Counted from the stretch's first letter, positions 1 through 13,740 are shown. The stretch is DNA of 64,000 bases from Acanthococcus lagerstroemiae (GCA_031841125.1 CM063110.1:36967214-37031213), one strand, 5' to 3'. The notes: a model not told the origin generated them from the sequence alone. Program-made: numbers and translations.

Positions 1-2967
1 CCTATGCAGAAATTGTGGCACCTAGTCAGAAAATGGGGTCTAGAATACTGTAAAAATATAATATAGATGTCGTTTCACAGCCCAAATCTTTTCGGAAAAT
101 AACTTTACCTCAGTACCATACTATCGTCACATTTTCATTTTTTTCCTTTCTCCCCTTCCAATAATTTTGCTTTGCTACGGCTCTGTCTCGGATCCCTTTT
201 TAAACAAGCTTAGAATAGTCTAAAATAGTCTTAGTTAAGTCTATTAGAATAAGCCTAAACCGTTTTTAGACTCTTCTGGGCCATATTAAACACTCATTCA
301 AACATTCATCAAATTAATTTTATAACATTCTCTCGAATGCGTTCAAGACTAATTCAGGCTCGATTTTACACTTCAAAGACTTTTCCTGACTGGCTCAAGG
401 CTCCTCAACACTTATCCAGACGGGTTTAATACTCTGTTATGACATTTTCAAACTTGTTTAATGCTTTTTCAAACACGTTTCAGTGTCTAGATGAGAATCA
501 AAGACTCTCACATAAGTTTGAAGAAATCTTGAAGGACTCTCGTACAAATATGTAGAAGAGTCGGAAAAAGTTTCTGTTGAAATTGAAGTAATCTCAATAC
601 TGAATCTAGAAAAACATCAAATATAATCTCAAACATGGCTGGAGGATTCTTAAGGAATTACGAGTATATTAAGTGGATTCGTAAAATCTAAAGAGCCCTA
701 GAGGGTCTTAAATGTGTCCGTCTGGATCAAAAAGTTTCGAATGAGTCTAAGATTTTCTGAAACAGATGTGAAGCGATCTTGCAATAGTCTTAATGAGTTT
801 GACGAATCTCCAACTAAAATAGATTACTCCCTAAGATGTCTTAATCAAGCCATAAATGAGATTGAACAAGTTCGGAGAAGTATTAAAGAGAATTAAACAT
901 GGCTGGAAGAATGTCACGAAGGTTGAAGATTACTGAAAGATACCTAATGCAGTGATGCAAGTCGTAAACAAGTGTGAAAGAATCGTCAAAAATTATTTGC
1001 TGGTATCGGAGACCGGAAAAAATCACGGGCTGGGGCCGGAGCTGAACTTGTAGCCAATTTCAAAATGTTACTAGAGTAGGAGCTAACTTTCAACTCCGAC
1101 TCCCGTTTTGGCTCCGGCCCCACCTTCTTCCTCCTCTTCCTCCTTGACTTTCCTCGGAACCCATCGAATCCTCTGACAATAGCCGGAGCTGAAGAAAAAA
1201 GATTTTTTATTAGGCTTGGAAGAGTCTTACACAATATTATTCAAATATTGTTAAACCTGCGACTTTTTGAGTAAGACTTTAGTGTAACCAGTATATAGTA
1301 GACCCTCAGCAGTCCTATTTGAGAGACCCGTGCACCCCTACATGATTTTTTTTTTCGATTTCCTATCGAATTTTGTGCTAATAAGAATGCACTTTTGGGT
1401 AGGATCACAATTAAACTCTACTTGATTTTTCGTACGAGGAATCCTGCGGGATACTTCAACCCCCTTGTAGAACGACTTGAAAGTTTTCTTCTTCACATTT
1501 TAGCAGTTTTGACATACACAAAAAGAAAATAAATGTCATCCTGGGGTTGACCTTCCTCCCACCTAAGGTTTCTAAATAATCTATTAACCTTTAAAATAAT
1601 TACTGGGCGAGAAAAGTAAGGAAGAGTACTTGGCGTTTCGAACGACTTATGCTGCTGACTATTTTCTTGTTCGGGGAAATGAGAATATTTTCCAAAATGT
1701 ACAATTAAGTTTTCTCAATCGACTGGTTTCTTGAATAAGTGATAATTTTTGGAGAATTTTCAGCGTTCATCACATCACCATTCAATGTTTCTCCAGAAGA
1801 AGGCAGAAATCAATAAAACTACCAAAAAATCTTTAACGTTCGTTCAAGGATCTTCTTGATTTTTCTATGCTAGGTTCCCATTCTCCAAAGACTTTCCAAA
1901 CAATTTGTGAAAACTATTCAAAATTCGTTTACAACTTCATAGAGAACTTTTTCGACTTTCCCGTACCTATTTCAAATCATTTTTCCAAACTTCTCAAGAC
2001 TCGCGAAGACTGATCGAAACTCGTATACGATTCTTCTGGCTTTCCAGATTCCATCATTAAAATTTTTCCAAGATATGATCAAGATTTCTCAAAATTCTTC
2101 CATATTTTCTTCAAGACAAGCTTTAATACTTACAAGAGAATCTAAACTCCTCTTTAAGTTTCTTTAATACTCATGTAAGACTCAAGACTTCCACACTCGA
2201 GCTGACGACTTTCAGATTCTCTCGAACTGAAGACTTTCTGAAAAGATTTCCGGTAGGACCCTTCAAAATTTGATCGAAACCTCATAGGACGCCTCAGGAC
2301 TGTTAGAGACTTTTCAAGGCTTGTTTAAAACCTCTTGTCAGCGCCTCGGTTAGATTTTCTCAATGGTTAACTATTTATAAAGTACTTCCGATTCAAATTT
2401 CTTTCCGTAGAAGGGTCAATTTTCCACGTCACCATCTCCATAAATGTGAGCCTGTCAGTTTTCAGATATATGTATCAGCACCCACGAACTTCCTTTTTAT
2501 CCGAAATCTTACCGTCGACGGCTTCTTTACATCTGTCAACAGTTTTCGAAGGTAACATCCTCAAGAACAGGCCCGTCCTATCATCACTACAAAAATAATA
2601 GTGGGAGTAACGTTTCACAATCCCTGCAGTTATTTCGATCCAATAATGTACCACTTTAAAAGAAAATAAAAATAAATAATAATAATATCAAATGAATCTA
2701 TATGAATCTAAAGAGCTTGAACCAATAGGCAACATTTTTCTACAAATCACGCCGATGGAGGGAATTTTATTTTTTCTAAGTAAGGTTCAGGGCGGATGGC
2801 CTGTCAACAAAAAGTTTATTTTCAAAATCCGAAAATGACGACTGGATTTCGACATTTACGCTTCGAAGCGATAACATCAACATTCAGCGAGTCGAAGGTC
2901 GGTTGTCAAGAGGGCTAAGAGTTTGCGTCCATTCAATTGTTCTCGGTGGCTGTAAATAGAAGTGTCT

Positions 2968-2970
<3 letters not shown>
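1..2970. other. AT-rich intronic DNA with degenerate 'caagactc' motif arrays
   Basis: I see no gene here. About 200-900 and 1840-2340 are dense in short variants of agactc/gagtct (for example ttctcaagactcgcgaagac near 2000), first in one orientation and then in the other. The short open frames at 714-896 and 986-1234 have no recognisable protein similarity and look like chance. Confidence 0.5.

Positions 2971-3026
<56 letters not shown>
2971..3026. repeat. (TC)n microsatellite
   Basis: This is an uninterrupted run of about 28 TC dinucleotides, starting after gtctaac and ending before aagcgctgg. Confidence 0.98.
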
Positions 3027-3029
<3 letters not shown>

Positions 3030-4509
3030 CGCTGGTATCTTGGATGAAGAAAATGCTCTATTGTTTCGTCGTAAATGACGAGAAAAAGCAACAGGGACAG
3101 TTTAGTATCACCTGTTCCAGAAACGACAATGATTCACAAATATATATAAACGGAACCCTCTCCTCCATCCCACTTCGTGACACGGGCTCATCCGAAACGA
3201 TGATGGTTATCTGCCCGTTGACAAGCATAATGGAGCAAAATTTTCACGAGCGACCATATCGCAAAGATTTCCCGCCAACGATGACCAGCCGCGCGGGTCG
3301 CTTATCCACGAAGACTGAAGATTCTTTTAAAAAATGATACAGGATATCGTAGGTATACGAGCCCTTAAATCACCGGTGCCGGAAATTTCGAAGATTTTCA
3401 AGAATTCTCGGTGTAGGTACGGCGGATTTCATACACGATACTTTCGTCCTTTCAACCGGGTCGACTTTCTCCCTACCATAGCGGTATTACATTTTCCTCC
3501 TTCATCGTCTACTCTGTTTACCTCTGTATGCTTTCACTATAGTCGGGCAGTAACAAGAGTATACAACCAAAAACGCGCACGGATTTTTTGTATAGATCAA
3601 GCGGGGGTGACTCAATGATGAAAAAACAGAAAATAAGCAAGGTAGACCGGAAAATATTCAGTTCAAATAACAATGCAATACATTTAGCCATGACATGAGG
3701 AGAAAGTCTTTGCCCTTCGAGACGTTGAACATAAAAAAAAATCAGGAGCCGTACCCGTTGCCGGCTTTCTGACGCACGACTTTCCTGGGAAGGGTTAGTC
3801 AGGGTAGTTTGCCGTTGCTTTCCCCATGGTTTGTTGCGTTAGAGTTTTCCTTCTCTATGCCAAAGAGTGTGCAGCCGCAGTTCGCTTACCAGTCACGTGT
3901 TTGCACAATGTTGAATAAGTTGGCCACAACGTACACATACCAGTATCGGTCATTTTAGGTCCGGTGGTGACACGCCCTGCGATTGTAGTGCCCTGGTTAT
4001 TCGAACCGGCGGGGGTTACAGGACGCGTTACCTTTCCACCTCGATTGATACTGTTGTCCCTGTGTTCGCTAGGATGTTAGCGGGGGTGTATTAGAAAAGC
4101 ACTAGCTTTCCAACGTTGGTGGGATTGTGAATCGGGCATGTTACCACTCCGGCCACACAGCGACCGTTGAACATTAGAAAGCGAAATAATTTGCTATGGC
4201 GGCTGTTTAAACTTGGATAATGGAAACCACTGCCTATTAGTGGCTCACAGTACCTCTTTCTTGGTTCAGTTGATCTATACTATGGCAAAATTTGCCCAAA
4301 TTTCAGACTCATCACTACACTTTTCAACGAAGCTAGACATCGTATTTGTTCTCATTGGGTATAACATATCAGTTCGGTAAAAGCGGGATGACGAACCCGA
4401 CTGCCAGTCGACTTCCGTCCCAATTTTCACGCGGATGGACAATATAATCACTAAAGATATCAGACTAGATCGACCAAGAGGAACAGATATAATTATCGTT
4501 CGATACAAT
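3027..4509. other. Unassigned sequence; possible retrotransposon remnant at 3730-4230
   Basis: Two overlapping open frames (3044-3337 and 3334-3618, plus strand) have no recognised domain and no convincing codon pattern. The stretch around 3740-4230 is GC-richer and contains runs such as ggaagggttagtcagggtag and agagttttccttctctatgc. This style resembles the 3' untranslated part of some arthropod retrotransposons, but I cannot name one. Confidence 0.3.
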
Positions 4510-5450
4510 GGCCAAGCCTTTATTCAGTAATAATGAAGTTAGGTACATTTAAAGCTACTCTCTTACGTCTCATACCGAGCCCCCATGTTGCGGGCATGGG
4601 CCTCCCCTACCTTGCGCCATCCTTGTCAGTCTCTCGCCATCCCACACCAAGATGGTCCCACCCTCCTAGTTATTTCCATCCTCCCAGTTAACTCCCCATC
4701 AGTCTAGTTACCAGTCTGCCTCTCCTCCTTGTATTGCCATACGAGACCCAGAACGTGACTCTCCTGCACCAACGCCCCTCGTTCATTCTCGCTAGGCGAC
4801 CAACATTTTTCAATCGGGAAAACAACCCCCTTACATTTTGTTTTTGCCCTGATTTTGTCTTTTTTTCTTACCCTCAACATACTTCTTTTCATCTCCCTGT
4901 ATGCGGTCACCAGCTTCCTGGTCAATGCGTTGGTGAATGACCACGTTCGAGCCCCGTAGGTCAGGATCAGCAGAATATAGGATTCGAGCATTCTGCTCTT
5001 TTAGGCGATATTCAGACTGCCTTTGAATACTGATCTCAGGACCCACCAGCCTTTCCTCGCCTGACTAATCATCACTCGCTCTTATTTCCTTCCCCATTTG
5101 ATTCGTAAAAGAAATAATTTGCCGGAGGTACGTCCATTCCTCGAATGGTTCCTGCTCCTCCTCTTCTATCATAATATTTTCCCTGATCGTGTTACACATT
5201 ACCTTAGTTTTCGATATGTTGACCTTAATCCCTGAATTCTCACTCTCGATGACCAGCCTGTCGAATATCTTGGGCAAATCCCCAGTCTCCCTACATCCCA
5301 TTACCAAGACAATGTCATCTGCGAATCTTAGGTAATCAGATTTCGCCCACTACTTTTGATACCCTTATTTGCCCAATTTAGATTCATGAATACATTTGCC
5401 AAAAGTGCGTTAAACAGGGTTGGAGAGTTAAACAAACAACCTCAAACCGC
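4510..5450 (-). pseudogene. LINE fragment: reverse transcriptase C-terminal half (minus)
   Basis: Read from 5450 towards 4510, the broken frames give a non-LTR reverse transcriptase from the catalytic palm onward. A RFADDIVLVMG block (the YxDD-type motif of LINEs) lies near 5310. It is followed by a KVNISKTKVM block, a YLRQIISFTNQMGKEI block, then LTYGARTWS and a KKDKIR block. The extreme C-terminus resembles GARWREVGEAHARNMG near 4600. An aataaagg sequence on the minus strand near 4510-4530 probably marks the 3' end. Several frameshifts and stops are present, and the 5' part (ORF1, endonuclease, first half of the RT) is absent, as expected for a 5'-truncated insertion. Confidence 0.8.
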
Positions 5451-6529
5451 TTAGTTATGTCTGGTCCGCAAGGGCGGGGAAAACCAAACCACTCAAGTCA
5501 CTTAGAAGAATTAATAATATTATCAACAGAAAGCCCACAAGTGAATAAGAAATATAAAGATACAAATCATGGAAGCTTGGGGAAAAACAGAACGGTAAGT
5601 GATTATAAAGAAATTAAAAAAAAAAAAAAAAAACGGAGTTACCAGGAGCGACAAAGACCGATTCTTCATGTTTTCATTTTAGGCTGTATCATTTCTTAGC
5701 TATTTAATCCCCCCCCCCCCCACTACTGGATTGCTACACTATGCTTAAGTCGAGTTACATTATAATAAAAAAAAAAATCGATTTTTGTTATCAAGATATT
5801 GAACACCCTCCAGTGCTCTACTACGCCACTGGTAGTTAGTAATTTTCAAAATGTTTACGTTTAGCCACAAATTTAAAACGAAGTCATCGACCCTTGAATG
5901 AACTTTTTCTTTGAAATCTCAGTCTGTACTTCGTCCTTGAACTAGGGAGAGTATTTTTTTAAATAGTTAAACCAATTTTTTCGACCGAATTTAATGTTTT
6001 GAAAGCTTTAAAGCTAGATTGCAGATTCTCTTATCGAGGTTAAATTGACCGCCCCCTGGCAGGACTCGTCAAAATTATTCGATTTAAAATTAAAAAAAAA
6101 AAAATATCGGCTTACAGGTTTTTTAGAATAAAAGAAACTAGTTTAGTAAGAAAATCTAAAAACTCGCCAAAGGCTAGCCCGGTATGATAGGTGAATCGAT
6201 CTAAATTTTTCTCCAGTCTACTGTTTGCAGCGGTAAGAGAAAATTTCAGAGCTAATCGGCACAATAATACCGTGTCCAGAGAAGTGTGACCTCGAACTAT
6301 ATGATTTCCACACTTTCAGCTCAGTTTTGGACATTTACAACATTTGGCATGTAAGTAATGGCCCCCAGCATAATTACAACCAAAATTTTGGATTTTTTCT
6401 ACCATTTTGGGCCTCTAAAATCGGTTTTGAAACTTTGAAAAAGGCGCCCACGTCATCATTTTAGAGCTCGCAAAAAAATGTTCATTTGTATACATTTCTC
6501 AATCCCAAACAAAAGTTAAAGAGAAAAAA
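5451..6529. other. AT-rich intronic DNA, no gene seen
   Basis: This stretch contains a poly-A run near 5617, a C10 run at about 5710 and further A-rich tracts near 5768 and 6093. The open frame at 5457-5699 runs through the poly-A run and looks like chance. Confidence 0.4.
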
Positions 6530-6800
6530 TAACTATAAAAAACCAAATGAAGACGAGTTAAAATTATTATTTTACAATAAATTGCAGAGGGTTAGTGGTG
6601 AAGATCGAATATATGAATTTGAAAAAGAGATAAATAAAATAAAATGGAATATTACTGGGCTCTCTGATTTTTTTTTTTTTTTTTTTAAAGAGAGAAAAAA
6701 TGAATTCAAACGAGAGGCGGCTACTTCTATTTTTTTGGAGAAAAAACAGCAGATCACAGGGAGTGAGTTTCTACATCAAATCAAGATAATTGTCGTCGGC
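6530..6800 (+). pseudogene. LINE endonuclease N-terminal fragment with poly-T insertion
   Basis: The plus-strand frame reads LQRVSGEDRIYEFEKEINKI followed by KWNITGLSD. This is the opening of an APE-type LINE endonuclease; the usual motif is ...L...IKWDIIGLSEVRR, and here the catalytic Glu position reads Asp. A run of about 18 T bases then interrupts the frame as poly-Phe. It resumes with sequence resembling the following segment (KKQQITGSEFLHQ...). The same motif occurs in the LINEs at 13500, 43500 and 45330 (all minus). Only about 90 codons are recognisable. Confidence 0.65.
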
Positions 6801-7489
6801 ATTGTTATGTTTTACTTAAATTTGAATTGTAACATTAGAATGTATTCCTGTTATAAAGAAATCCACACATATTGAAATTCATGCTAGGAGCTCCATATCT
6901 TCCCGAGGAACTACCTTCGTGAGCAAAATGTTTTGAATAGAAGCTTGCGACAAATTCACAGACAGAGATTCCAAGATTCTCGAGAAACGTAATCTTCGGG
7001 AAGGTGTTATGTTGGACAAAGGCTTTGCAACTGCTTTATCATTCATTAGATTGAAAATCCGAAAATGTGACTATCTTTCATAAGCTGCGTGGCTAAAACG
7101 AATGGGTTGCCAATAATCTTGACGGATGACGTTAAATATATCGTCCACATCGATAGAAACATTCATTTTGCGAGACAAATATGTACTTAAATTAGTAAAA
7201 TTCAAAAATCTACTCAAAATCAGAAGACTACGTCCAGTTTTATCAGATCACGTTTGTCCAGCGATTGTAGCACTCCTACAGAGCATGTATGTATATAATT
7301 CGCGAATGCGACTTTTTTGTGTTTTCGTCACTGCGTTGTAGGCAAGTGGTGAGGTAATAATTTTTACCTCACTCTTCGGTTTTTACCTCACTCTCCGGTT
7401 TTTACTTCACTCTCCGTTCAGTCAAATAAAAAAGCCAGTTTACTCATTCGATGCTGCTTGGAAAAACAGTCTTTTTCAATTATATGTTG
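6801..7489. other. Intronic DNA, no gene seen
   Basis: I see nothing recognisable here. A short tandem of 'tttttacctcactctccgg' occurs about three times around 7361-7410. Confidence 0.4.
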
Positions 7490-8205
7490 GATAAAAATAT
7501 TTACAGCGGGAAATGAAATAGAATGGGTAGAAGAAACTGAACCTCCAGGCCCATTCTTATTATTTGAAAATAGAAGGGGGAAGAAATAAGTAAAAGAATT
7601 CAACAAGCATGAAAAGGTTACTGGAGTTTAAAATAAATTTATAAAAGTGAAACAGTGAACCTAAAAATGAAAACTAAGACGAGGAACAGCTGCACTCAAC
7701 CAGTAAAGATGTACAGCGCTCAGACTTGGGCATTAATTAAAAGAGGGACACAGACATTACAAAACACGCAAAAGGCGAAAGGATCATTTTGGGGACCAAA
7801 AGAAAGGACAGAATTAAAAACGAAATCATAAGGGGAAAAACGGGGATGGTGGGTTTAGGATATAAAACTAAGAAATTGAAATGGAGTTACGCTAGCCACA
7901 TCGCGCTACAAAATTTGGATAGGTGGGGCAACATAGCGGAAGTCTGTACGCCATACAAAGCAAAAAGCTCTAGGGGAAGGCCGTTGACAAGATGGAGGGA
8001 TGAGATTGAGAAATGTATAGGCCTTCCATGGTGAAGAACAGCCGCCAATCGCAACAACTGGGCTCTGTACGGAGAAGCCTTGGTCCGAAGAGGGACCTAA
8101 ACATAGGAAAAAGGGGACCCCCACCTTCTCCCGTTTACAAATAGTAATATTCAAGTATATAGAAATGTTTATGCTCGTAAAATGAAAAGGCTGTAAAAAA
8201 ATATT
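7490..8205 (+). pseudogene. 5'-truncated LINE, 3' end only, same family as 32690-33815
   Basis: The sequence from about 7490 is directly similar to 33090-33810. Shared blocks include EIEWVEE, KRKDRIKNEIIRGKTG, KTKKLKWSYA and SRGRPLTRWRDEIEKCI. The C-terminal block ends near 8100 and is followed by a short 3' untranslated region ending in aaaaggctgtaaaaaaa. Internal indels break the frame. Only the last quarter of ORF2 is present. Confidence 0.85.
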
Positions 8206-10371
8206 TTCCAGCTGATTTTCAGTCTTTTTGGAAAGGTGACACATACCTAAACACTTAAAGAACCATTTTTTTCATTAATTTTTGTTTATGAAGCTGATAA
8301 ATCAGATTCGACACTAATTTCTCGTCAAATATGAGCTATGTAGGGTTATTTCTCTCCAAAATCTTAGCTACTCACGTACTTTTTCAAGAAAGATACTTTT
8401 TCATTTTTATTAAATTATTTTTGGATAGATGAATTTAAAAAATAATAATTAATAAAAATAAAATAAAATAGAGTGCACCTAAAAAAGCTTTGAATAACAT
8501 TGAAATAGCAGTTTTATTGGCATTTAATGGGTTTTGAGTTTCAACGAATCTCGGGGCCTTCGCTTACATGCGAAATTTCGTTCCATCCGACCGAAAAATG
8601 CCCAACGTTGCGCTGAAGTGTGTGAAAATCATATATTACGAGGTCACACGCCTCCAGAGGGGGTGCGATTGTGCCTCTGAAATTTTCTTTTATCAAGGCA
8701 AAGAGAGAACAGAAAACAAAATTGAAAAAATAGACTCAGGCCAGTTCACCTATCATACCGGGCCACAGCCTTTTGGATCACCTCTTAATGTTGCAACGTA
8801 CTACCACTATTGCTGAATGACAGTAACGTGAACGAGGAAAATGTTTAAGCATAATGAAAATAGGTTCAGTTCAGCTCAAATTCACTCTTCATTATTCGTC
8901 GTCCCGGCACGAAGCTTTTTTGCGAAGTTTTCTACGAACAGGCTCAAAGGTCGATAGAAAGGAGGTCTTCACAGACGAAGTTCGATCAAATTCCGAATGT
9001 ATCTCATCCTCGGCCCCCAGTTAAACAAGCCTACATAAAAAATCTACATAATTTCCTCGAATTCCGAAGGCAAAATTACCTCTCGTGGGAAATTAAATAA
9101 AATGAGTGTGCCAGCGAAGTGTTGAAAAGAAATGACAAAATATGAACAACGATGGACACAGGACATTTGTCTGAGTTTCGCGTCGGGAACACGCGAGTCA
9201 GGTCCACGTATTGGAAATTATTTATACAACCTCGGTCATCCGGGTAATGGCGGCCCTCATGGCCGACAATGTGGCCGGCATTACGCCGATGACGGTGCGT
9301 AAGGCGCAAATAATGTGTTCCTCATTCAAAATCAGTTCGACGGGGATCAAAAGCCTATACGTGGTCAAATTTGAACGACACGGTACTAGCGCCTAGTGAC
9401 GGCTCGTGAAATTTCGCTTTAATATATTGGTTCGTCCCCCCCCCCTTTCAACACCCGCACGATGTGTTTCGCATTCGCACGCGGATTGACGAGCGAAAGA
9501 CCGGGCGATTTTAGCGATGCCGACGAGATTACTCTAACGCGTTCGCGGCCTGTTCGAAAGCTTCGAAAAGCTCTGATAAACTTATTGTGCACGCGTCTAC
9601 CGTGTCTTCACATAAATATGGTAGATTCGACTTCGCTAAAATTTCTCCAACAAGATGGACGTATCGAAAAGAAAACTCCAGTCCACAGGGAGCGGCAGAA
9701 AGCAATCAATCACTGATAAGTGTCATGTATCTTAAGTGTTCGCTAATCGAGATTTAAAGCCTTTATTTGCGCCGGCAAAAGGGAAATGAAAGAGAGATGG
9801 TATTTTCGAGCTCGTATATGCGGGTCGAACCTAACGGGGCCGTCTTCAATACGAAGAAAAGCTGTATGGATGTAAACGTATTTTGAAATTCTGGCCTACT
9901 TACATAAACCGCAGCCATTTCGATCGCATGGGATCAGGGGTACCATAGGTTCATAGAACAGTTTATCCGTGAACAGCAGTTACATATGGTCGTATAAGGC
10001 AATGAGGAGAGCCTCTAGTCCCACCCCTCACACAGAAAATTGAAAACAGAACTTTGTACTTATATCTGTGCGAATGGAATCAGCTATATTAAGGCTAACA
10101 AGGGAATATTCAACATTCGATTCAAAAAGAAAATAAAAAAAAAAGCCTAAACGCATTGATATTGGTATGCAGTTGATTTCTAAAATAATATAGTAACACT
10201 TCAGATGCGGGGTCGGACCAGACAGGCCACCGGGAAAATCAGTTCTGCAGGCTACCACTGAAACAATGACAAGCCAATACCCATTTCCACTTGAAGAAAC
10301 TTGAAACAATAACATTCTCCATCATCAGGGCCCCAATTTCTGGGCTACAACACTGTTTTTTTTTTAAAGTA
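8206..10371. other. Intronic DNA; GC-richer island at about 8880-9720 unexplained
   Basis: No confident gene was found. The segment 9195-9310 is unusually GC-rich, with long open frames on both strands (for example VIRVMAALMADNVAGITPMT on plus). It has no recognised homology and no good splice acceptor. The region 9460-9720 carries another open frame without known domains. Confidence 0.35.
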
Positions 10372-10645
10372 CAGGAAACTCTCGATTATCCGAACCTCGA
10401 TTATCCGGATTCCGCTTTATCCAAACGTGTCTCACAAATCTGATGTCACACGTAAGAGCATGCATTTTTCTCATTTTTCTCTAAAGCGGTTCGGTCCGCA
10501 ACGGCGAAACAGACGAAAATTGATTATTTTTTTTTGAGTACATGCATTGTACAAAGATGTGCTGTATTGTTTGAATAATACAAATCTTTTTTTTTTTTTT
10601 TTTTTTTTTTTTTACATTTTTGCTTTATCCGGATTTTTAGTTATC

Positions 10646-10665
10646 CGAACACCCTCACCGATCAA
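10646..10665. repeat. Left target-site duplication of the 10.7-15.0 kb LINE
   Basis: The sequence cgaacaccctcaccgatcaa is repeated at 15047-15067 with one substitution and one extra C. It lies immediately next to the AAT-repeat tail of the LINE. Confidence 0.85.
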
Positions 10666-10699
10666 TAATAATAATAATAATAACAGCACTGGGGTGCTA

Positions 10700-13590
10700 C
10701 CTTGTGGTGCGGTTTCTTACGTGAGCCCACTATCCGTTTCCGCCTTCCACGCCCATTTCTGAGCATATGCCTCCCCAAAGCTTTCCACTTCCTTCTGTCG
10801 AGTGCCAGTCTTTTCCAGCACGGTCCCTTGTCGGCCACAAATTCGTCTTCCCACCTTCTGAATGGTCATCCCCTACCCCTTCTATTCCCGTACGGCGTCC
10901 AGTTGAGCACTATATTTTCCCATCTTCCTTCCTCTCTCCTGCGAATGTGGCCCGCATAGTCCCACTTTAGTTTTTTAATTCTGTATCCAATATCCTTCAT
11001 TTCCGGTTTGCCCCTTATCACTGCATTGCGAATTTTATCTTTTTTCTTTACTCCCAATAAACTCCTTTCCATGGCTCTTTGCGTGCATCTTAGTTTCTCG
11101 ACCTGCTTCCTTGTGGAAGTCCAGGTTTGGGCGCCATACGTAATGGACGGTAGCGTACACATCTCCCATACCCTCCTTTTTAGTCCGATGTTAGTTTTAC
11201 TTTTGTATATTATGTGTTCCAGAGCCCAAGAATTTTTCCATCCTCTTTTAATCCGAATACTTAGTTCCTTTTCCCTTCTCTTTTTAAACGAAATTAATTG
11301 ACCCAGATAACTCACTTCATCTACACAGGTTATCTCTTCCCCTTCTATCCGTAATATGTTTTCTTCCCCGTTTGTAATCCACTGGGTCTTGTTAAAATTT
11401 ATTCTTAACCCTGCCTCTTCGCTTTTTATGCTCAACTCCTCTCCTAACTCTTCCATGCAGCTCTTCTGCATTGTTTGCCAGTAACACGACATCGTCGGCG
11501 AATCTTAAATTACTTAGGTATTCCCCGTTTATCTTAATCCCTAGTTCCTCCCAGTTTAGCCCCCTAAAGATCTCTTCCAGCACGCAATTAAATAAATTTG
11601 GAGATAAGGGGTCGCCCTGTTTTTCCCCTCTTCTTATCCCAAATCCCCCCCCCCTCCTGTCCATCGTGATGTACACCTCTGTCCCCGAATAAATATTTTG
11701 TAGGAGTCTTATGTAATTTATTCCTACTGCCTGATTTTTTAAAGCCTGCCACATGAAGCCATGCTCTACCGTGTCAAGTGCCTTTTGGAAATCGATCAGG
11801 AGAATGCAGGCTTCTCTTTTATGCTCGATTGTTTTTTCTATCACCAGATTGAGCACAAAGATTTGATCGATAGTTGACCGTCCCTTCCTGAACCCAGCTT
11901 GTTCCCTTCCTTGGCAGCTCTCCAACTGTTAATATATAATATATAATCTACCCTAAAGAATTCTCATAAATAATTTGTTCACGTTTGACGTTAAACTGAT
12001 AGGTCTATAATTTTCAATGTTACTCTTGTCGCCTTTTTTGAACAGTAAGATGATCTCGACCTGTTTCCATTGTTTAGGTATACAGTTCTCTTCAAGTATT
12101 CTATTAAAGAGTTTCGTTAGTAGACAAAGTAGTTCATCTCCAAAGAGCTTAATGACGTAGTACGAGATTTTATCTGGTCCCATCGCTTTTTCAACTTTTA
12201 TGTTTTTTTTAAAGATCTGTCCCACTTCTGACTCCAGTATATGCGGTATCTTCTCTTCCTTGTCTCCTGTTAGTTCCCCTTGCTCACTCAACTGCTGGTT
12301 GCTCTTTGAGCTACTGTAAAGTTTTGTGTAGAACTCCGTTGCAGTTGACACGATGCCCCCCTCCACTGTTGTATACCTCATTACCTTCCTTCTCTAGTTT
12401 TGTTATTAAATTTTTTTCGGAGTACAAGTTTTTAGCTACTTTTTTTGTTGATCCCGTTTTACTTATAATTTGTTCCATCATTTTCTCCTCGAATTCGTTG
12501 ATATCCTCCCTAATTTTGCACCGGATTCTCATCCGTAGTAGCACTAACTCTAGTTCTCTCTCGAAGTCTGTTCCTCTTTCGGCATTAGCTCATTTCGATG
12601 TTCTATTAGTTCCTTTGTGTCACTCTTTAGTTTATCATCCGTTTGTATTTTCTGGCTAGGCTTGCTATAGTTTTTGTCTGTATTCCTCAGCACATTTTCG
12701 ATAAAATTGTAGCTGTCTTGAACTGACCCGTTTCCTAGATCAACCCTATCTAACTCTTATTTTAATTCCGATTTGGCTTTCTCCACTAAGTACAATGGAA
12801 TAACTTTTTGAGCATTTTCTTCATTTTTTAGCCAGTTTTTATATTTTGCCCTTGGCTCTATTTTGATACTTCCCCTGCATATCTGGTGATCAGATGCAAA
12901 CTTGAATCTAGCTATCACTGAAACATCTTTTACTATGCTGAGGTTGTTTACTGCTAAGTGGTCGATCTCATTTTTAGTATTTTTGTCTGGTGACTGCCAA
13001 GTCCATTTCCGCTTTGGTTTTTTCTCGAAAAAGGTGTCAGCAATTCTAAGGTCCATTTTATTTTCCCCCGCTTTTATTGCGTTTCCCTAGACCGTATTTC
13101 CCCACATTCTCTATCTCTGATTCTCCCTCTCCCACTTTTTCATTCCAATCGCCCATTATTATCGTGTAGTATTCCTTTTCTTGTTTTTAGCAACCCCTCT
13201 AAATCGTTATAAAATTTTTCAATTTCCTCTTTTTCAGCGTTTGACACAGGAGCATAGACCTGCACGACGAGTACATTTGTTGTGTTTCCCACTTGTATTT
13301 TTAAAAAGCAAATTCTCTCGTTTATCCCCCATATTTCTGTGATATCATCCATTACATTCTTTTTGATGTAAAAGCCGACTCCTCTGTGGCCTCTAGTTGA
13401 ACCATGCTGGTATTTGATATATCCTTTATAGTCGATTAAGTTTTCCCCCGCTCTCCTTATTTCTGATAACCCGATTATATCCCACTTTATTTCTTTTATC
13501 GCTTCCTCGAATTCATATACCTCCTCTATCTTTCCCGACTAGTCCTCGATAGTTATAGTAAGCAGGACATAGGTTTGCTGTTTCATTTTC
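10700..13590 (-). pseudogene. LINE ORF2: endonuclease plus reverse transcriptase, broken
   Basis: The APE-type endonuclease runs from about 13560 to 12750. It shows EIKWDIIGLSEIRR near 13500, then QVYAPVSN near 13260, and FASDHQ (the Ser-Asp-His catalytic motif) near 12900. The reverse transcriptase covers about 12380-11390, with ENYRPISLTSN, a fingers/palm block AFLLIDFQKALD-like near 11800, QGDPLSPNLFNCVLEEIF and RFADDVVLLAN (catalytic Asp pair). The C-terminal part to about 10740 carries YLGQLISF, TYGAQTW and KLKWDYAGHIRR. The polyprotein would nick the target DNA and copy its own RNA. It is interrupted by at least four frameshifts or stops, including one near 11950 with a TA-rich duplication. 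Confidence 0.9.
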
Positions 13591-13740
13591 ATTAAATTTT
13601 TTACCCTTCCTATCCTCCCTAATTCACTTTAGCTTTGTGAGGGTATCGCAGCCTTTATCTCCCACAGTAGCTGCATCCTGTCCTGGGAAAAGGTTGGAGT
13701 TCGATAGTGTGCCCGCGTAATCTACCGCACCACTTACATT

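Noticed and set aside
3044..3618. Two overlapping plus-strand open frames as a host exon
   Set aside because: No recognisable domain, no agreement with the glutamate receptor, and no convincing splice sites at the edges.
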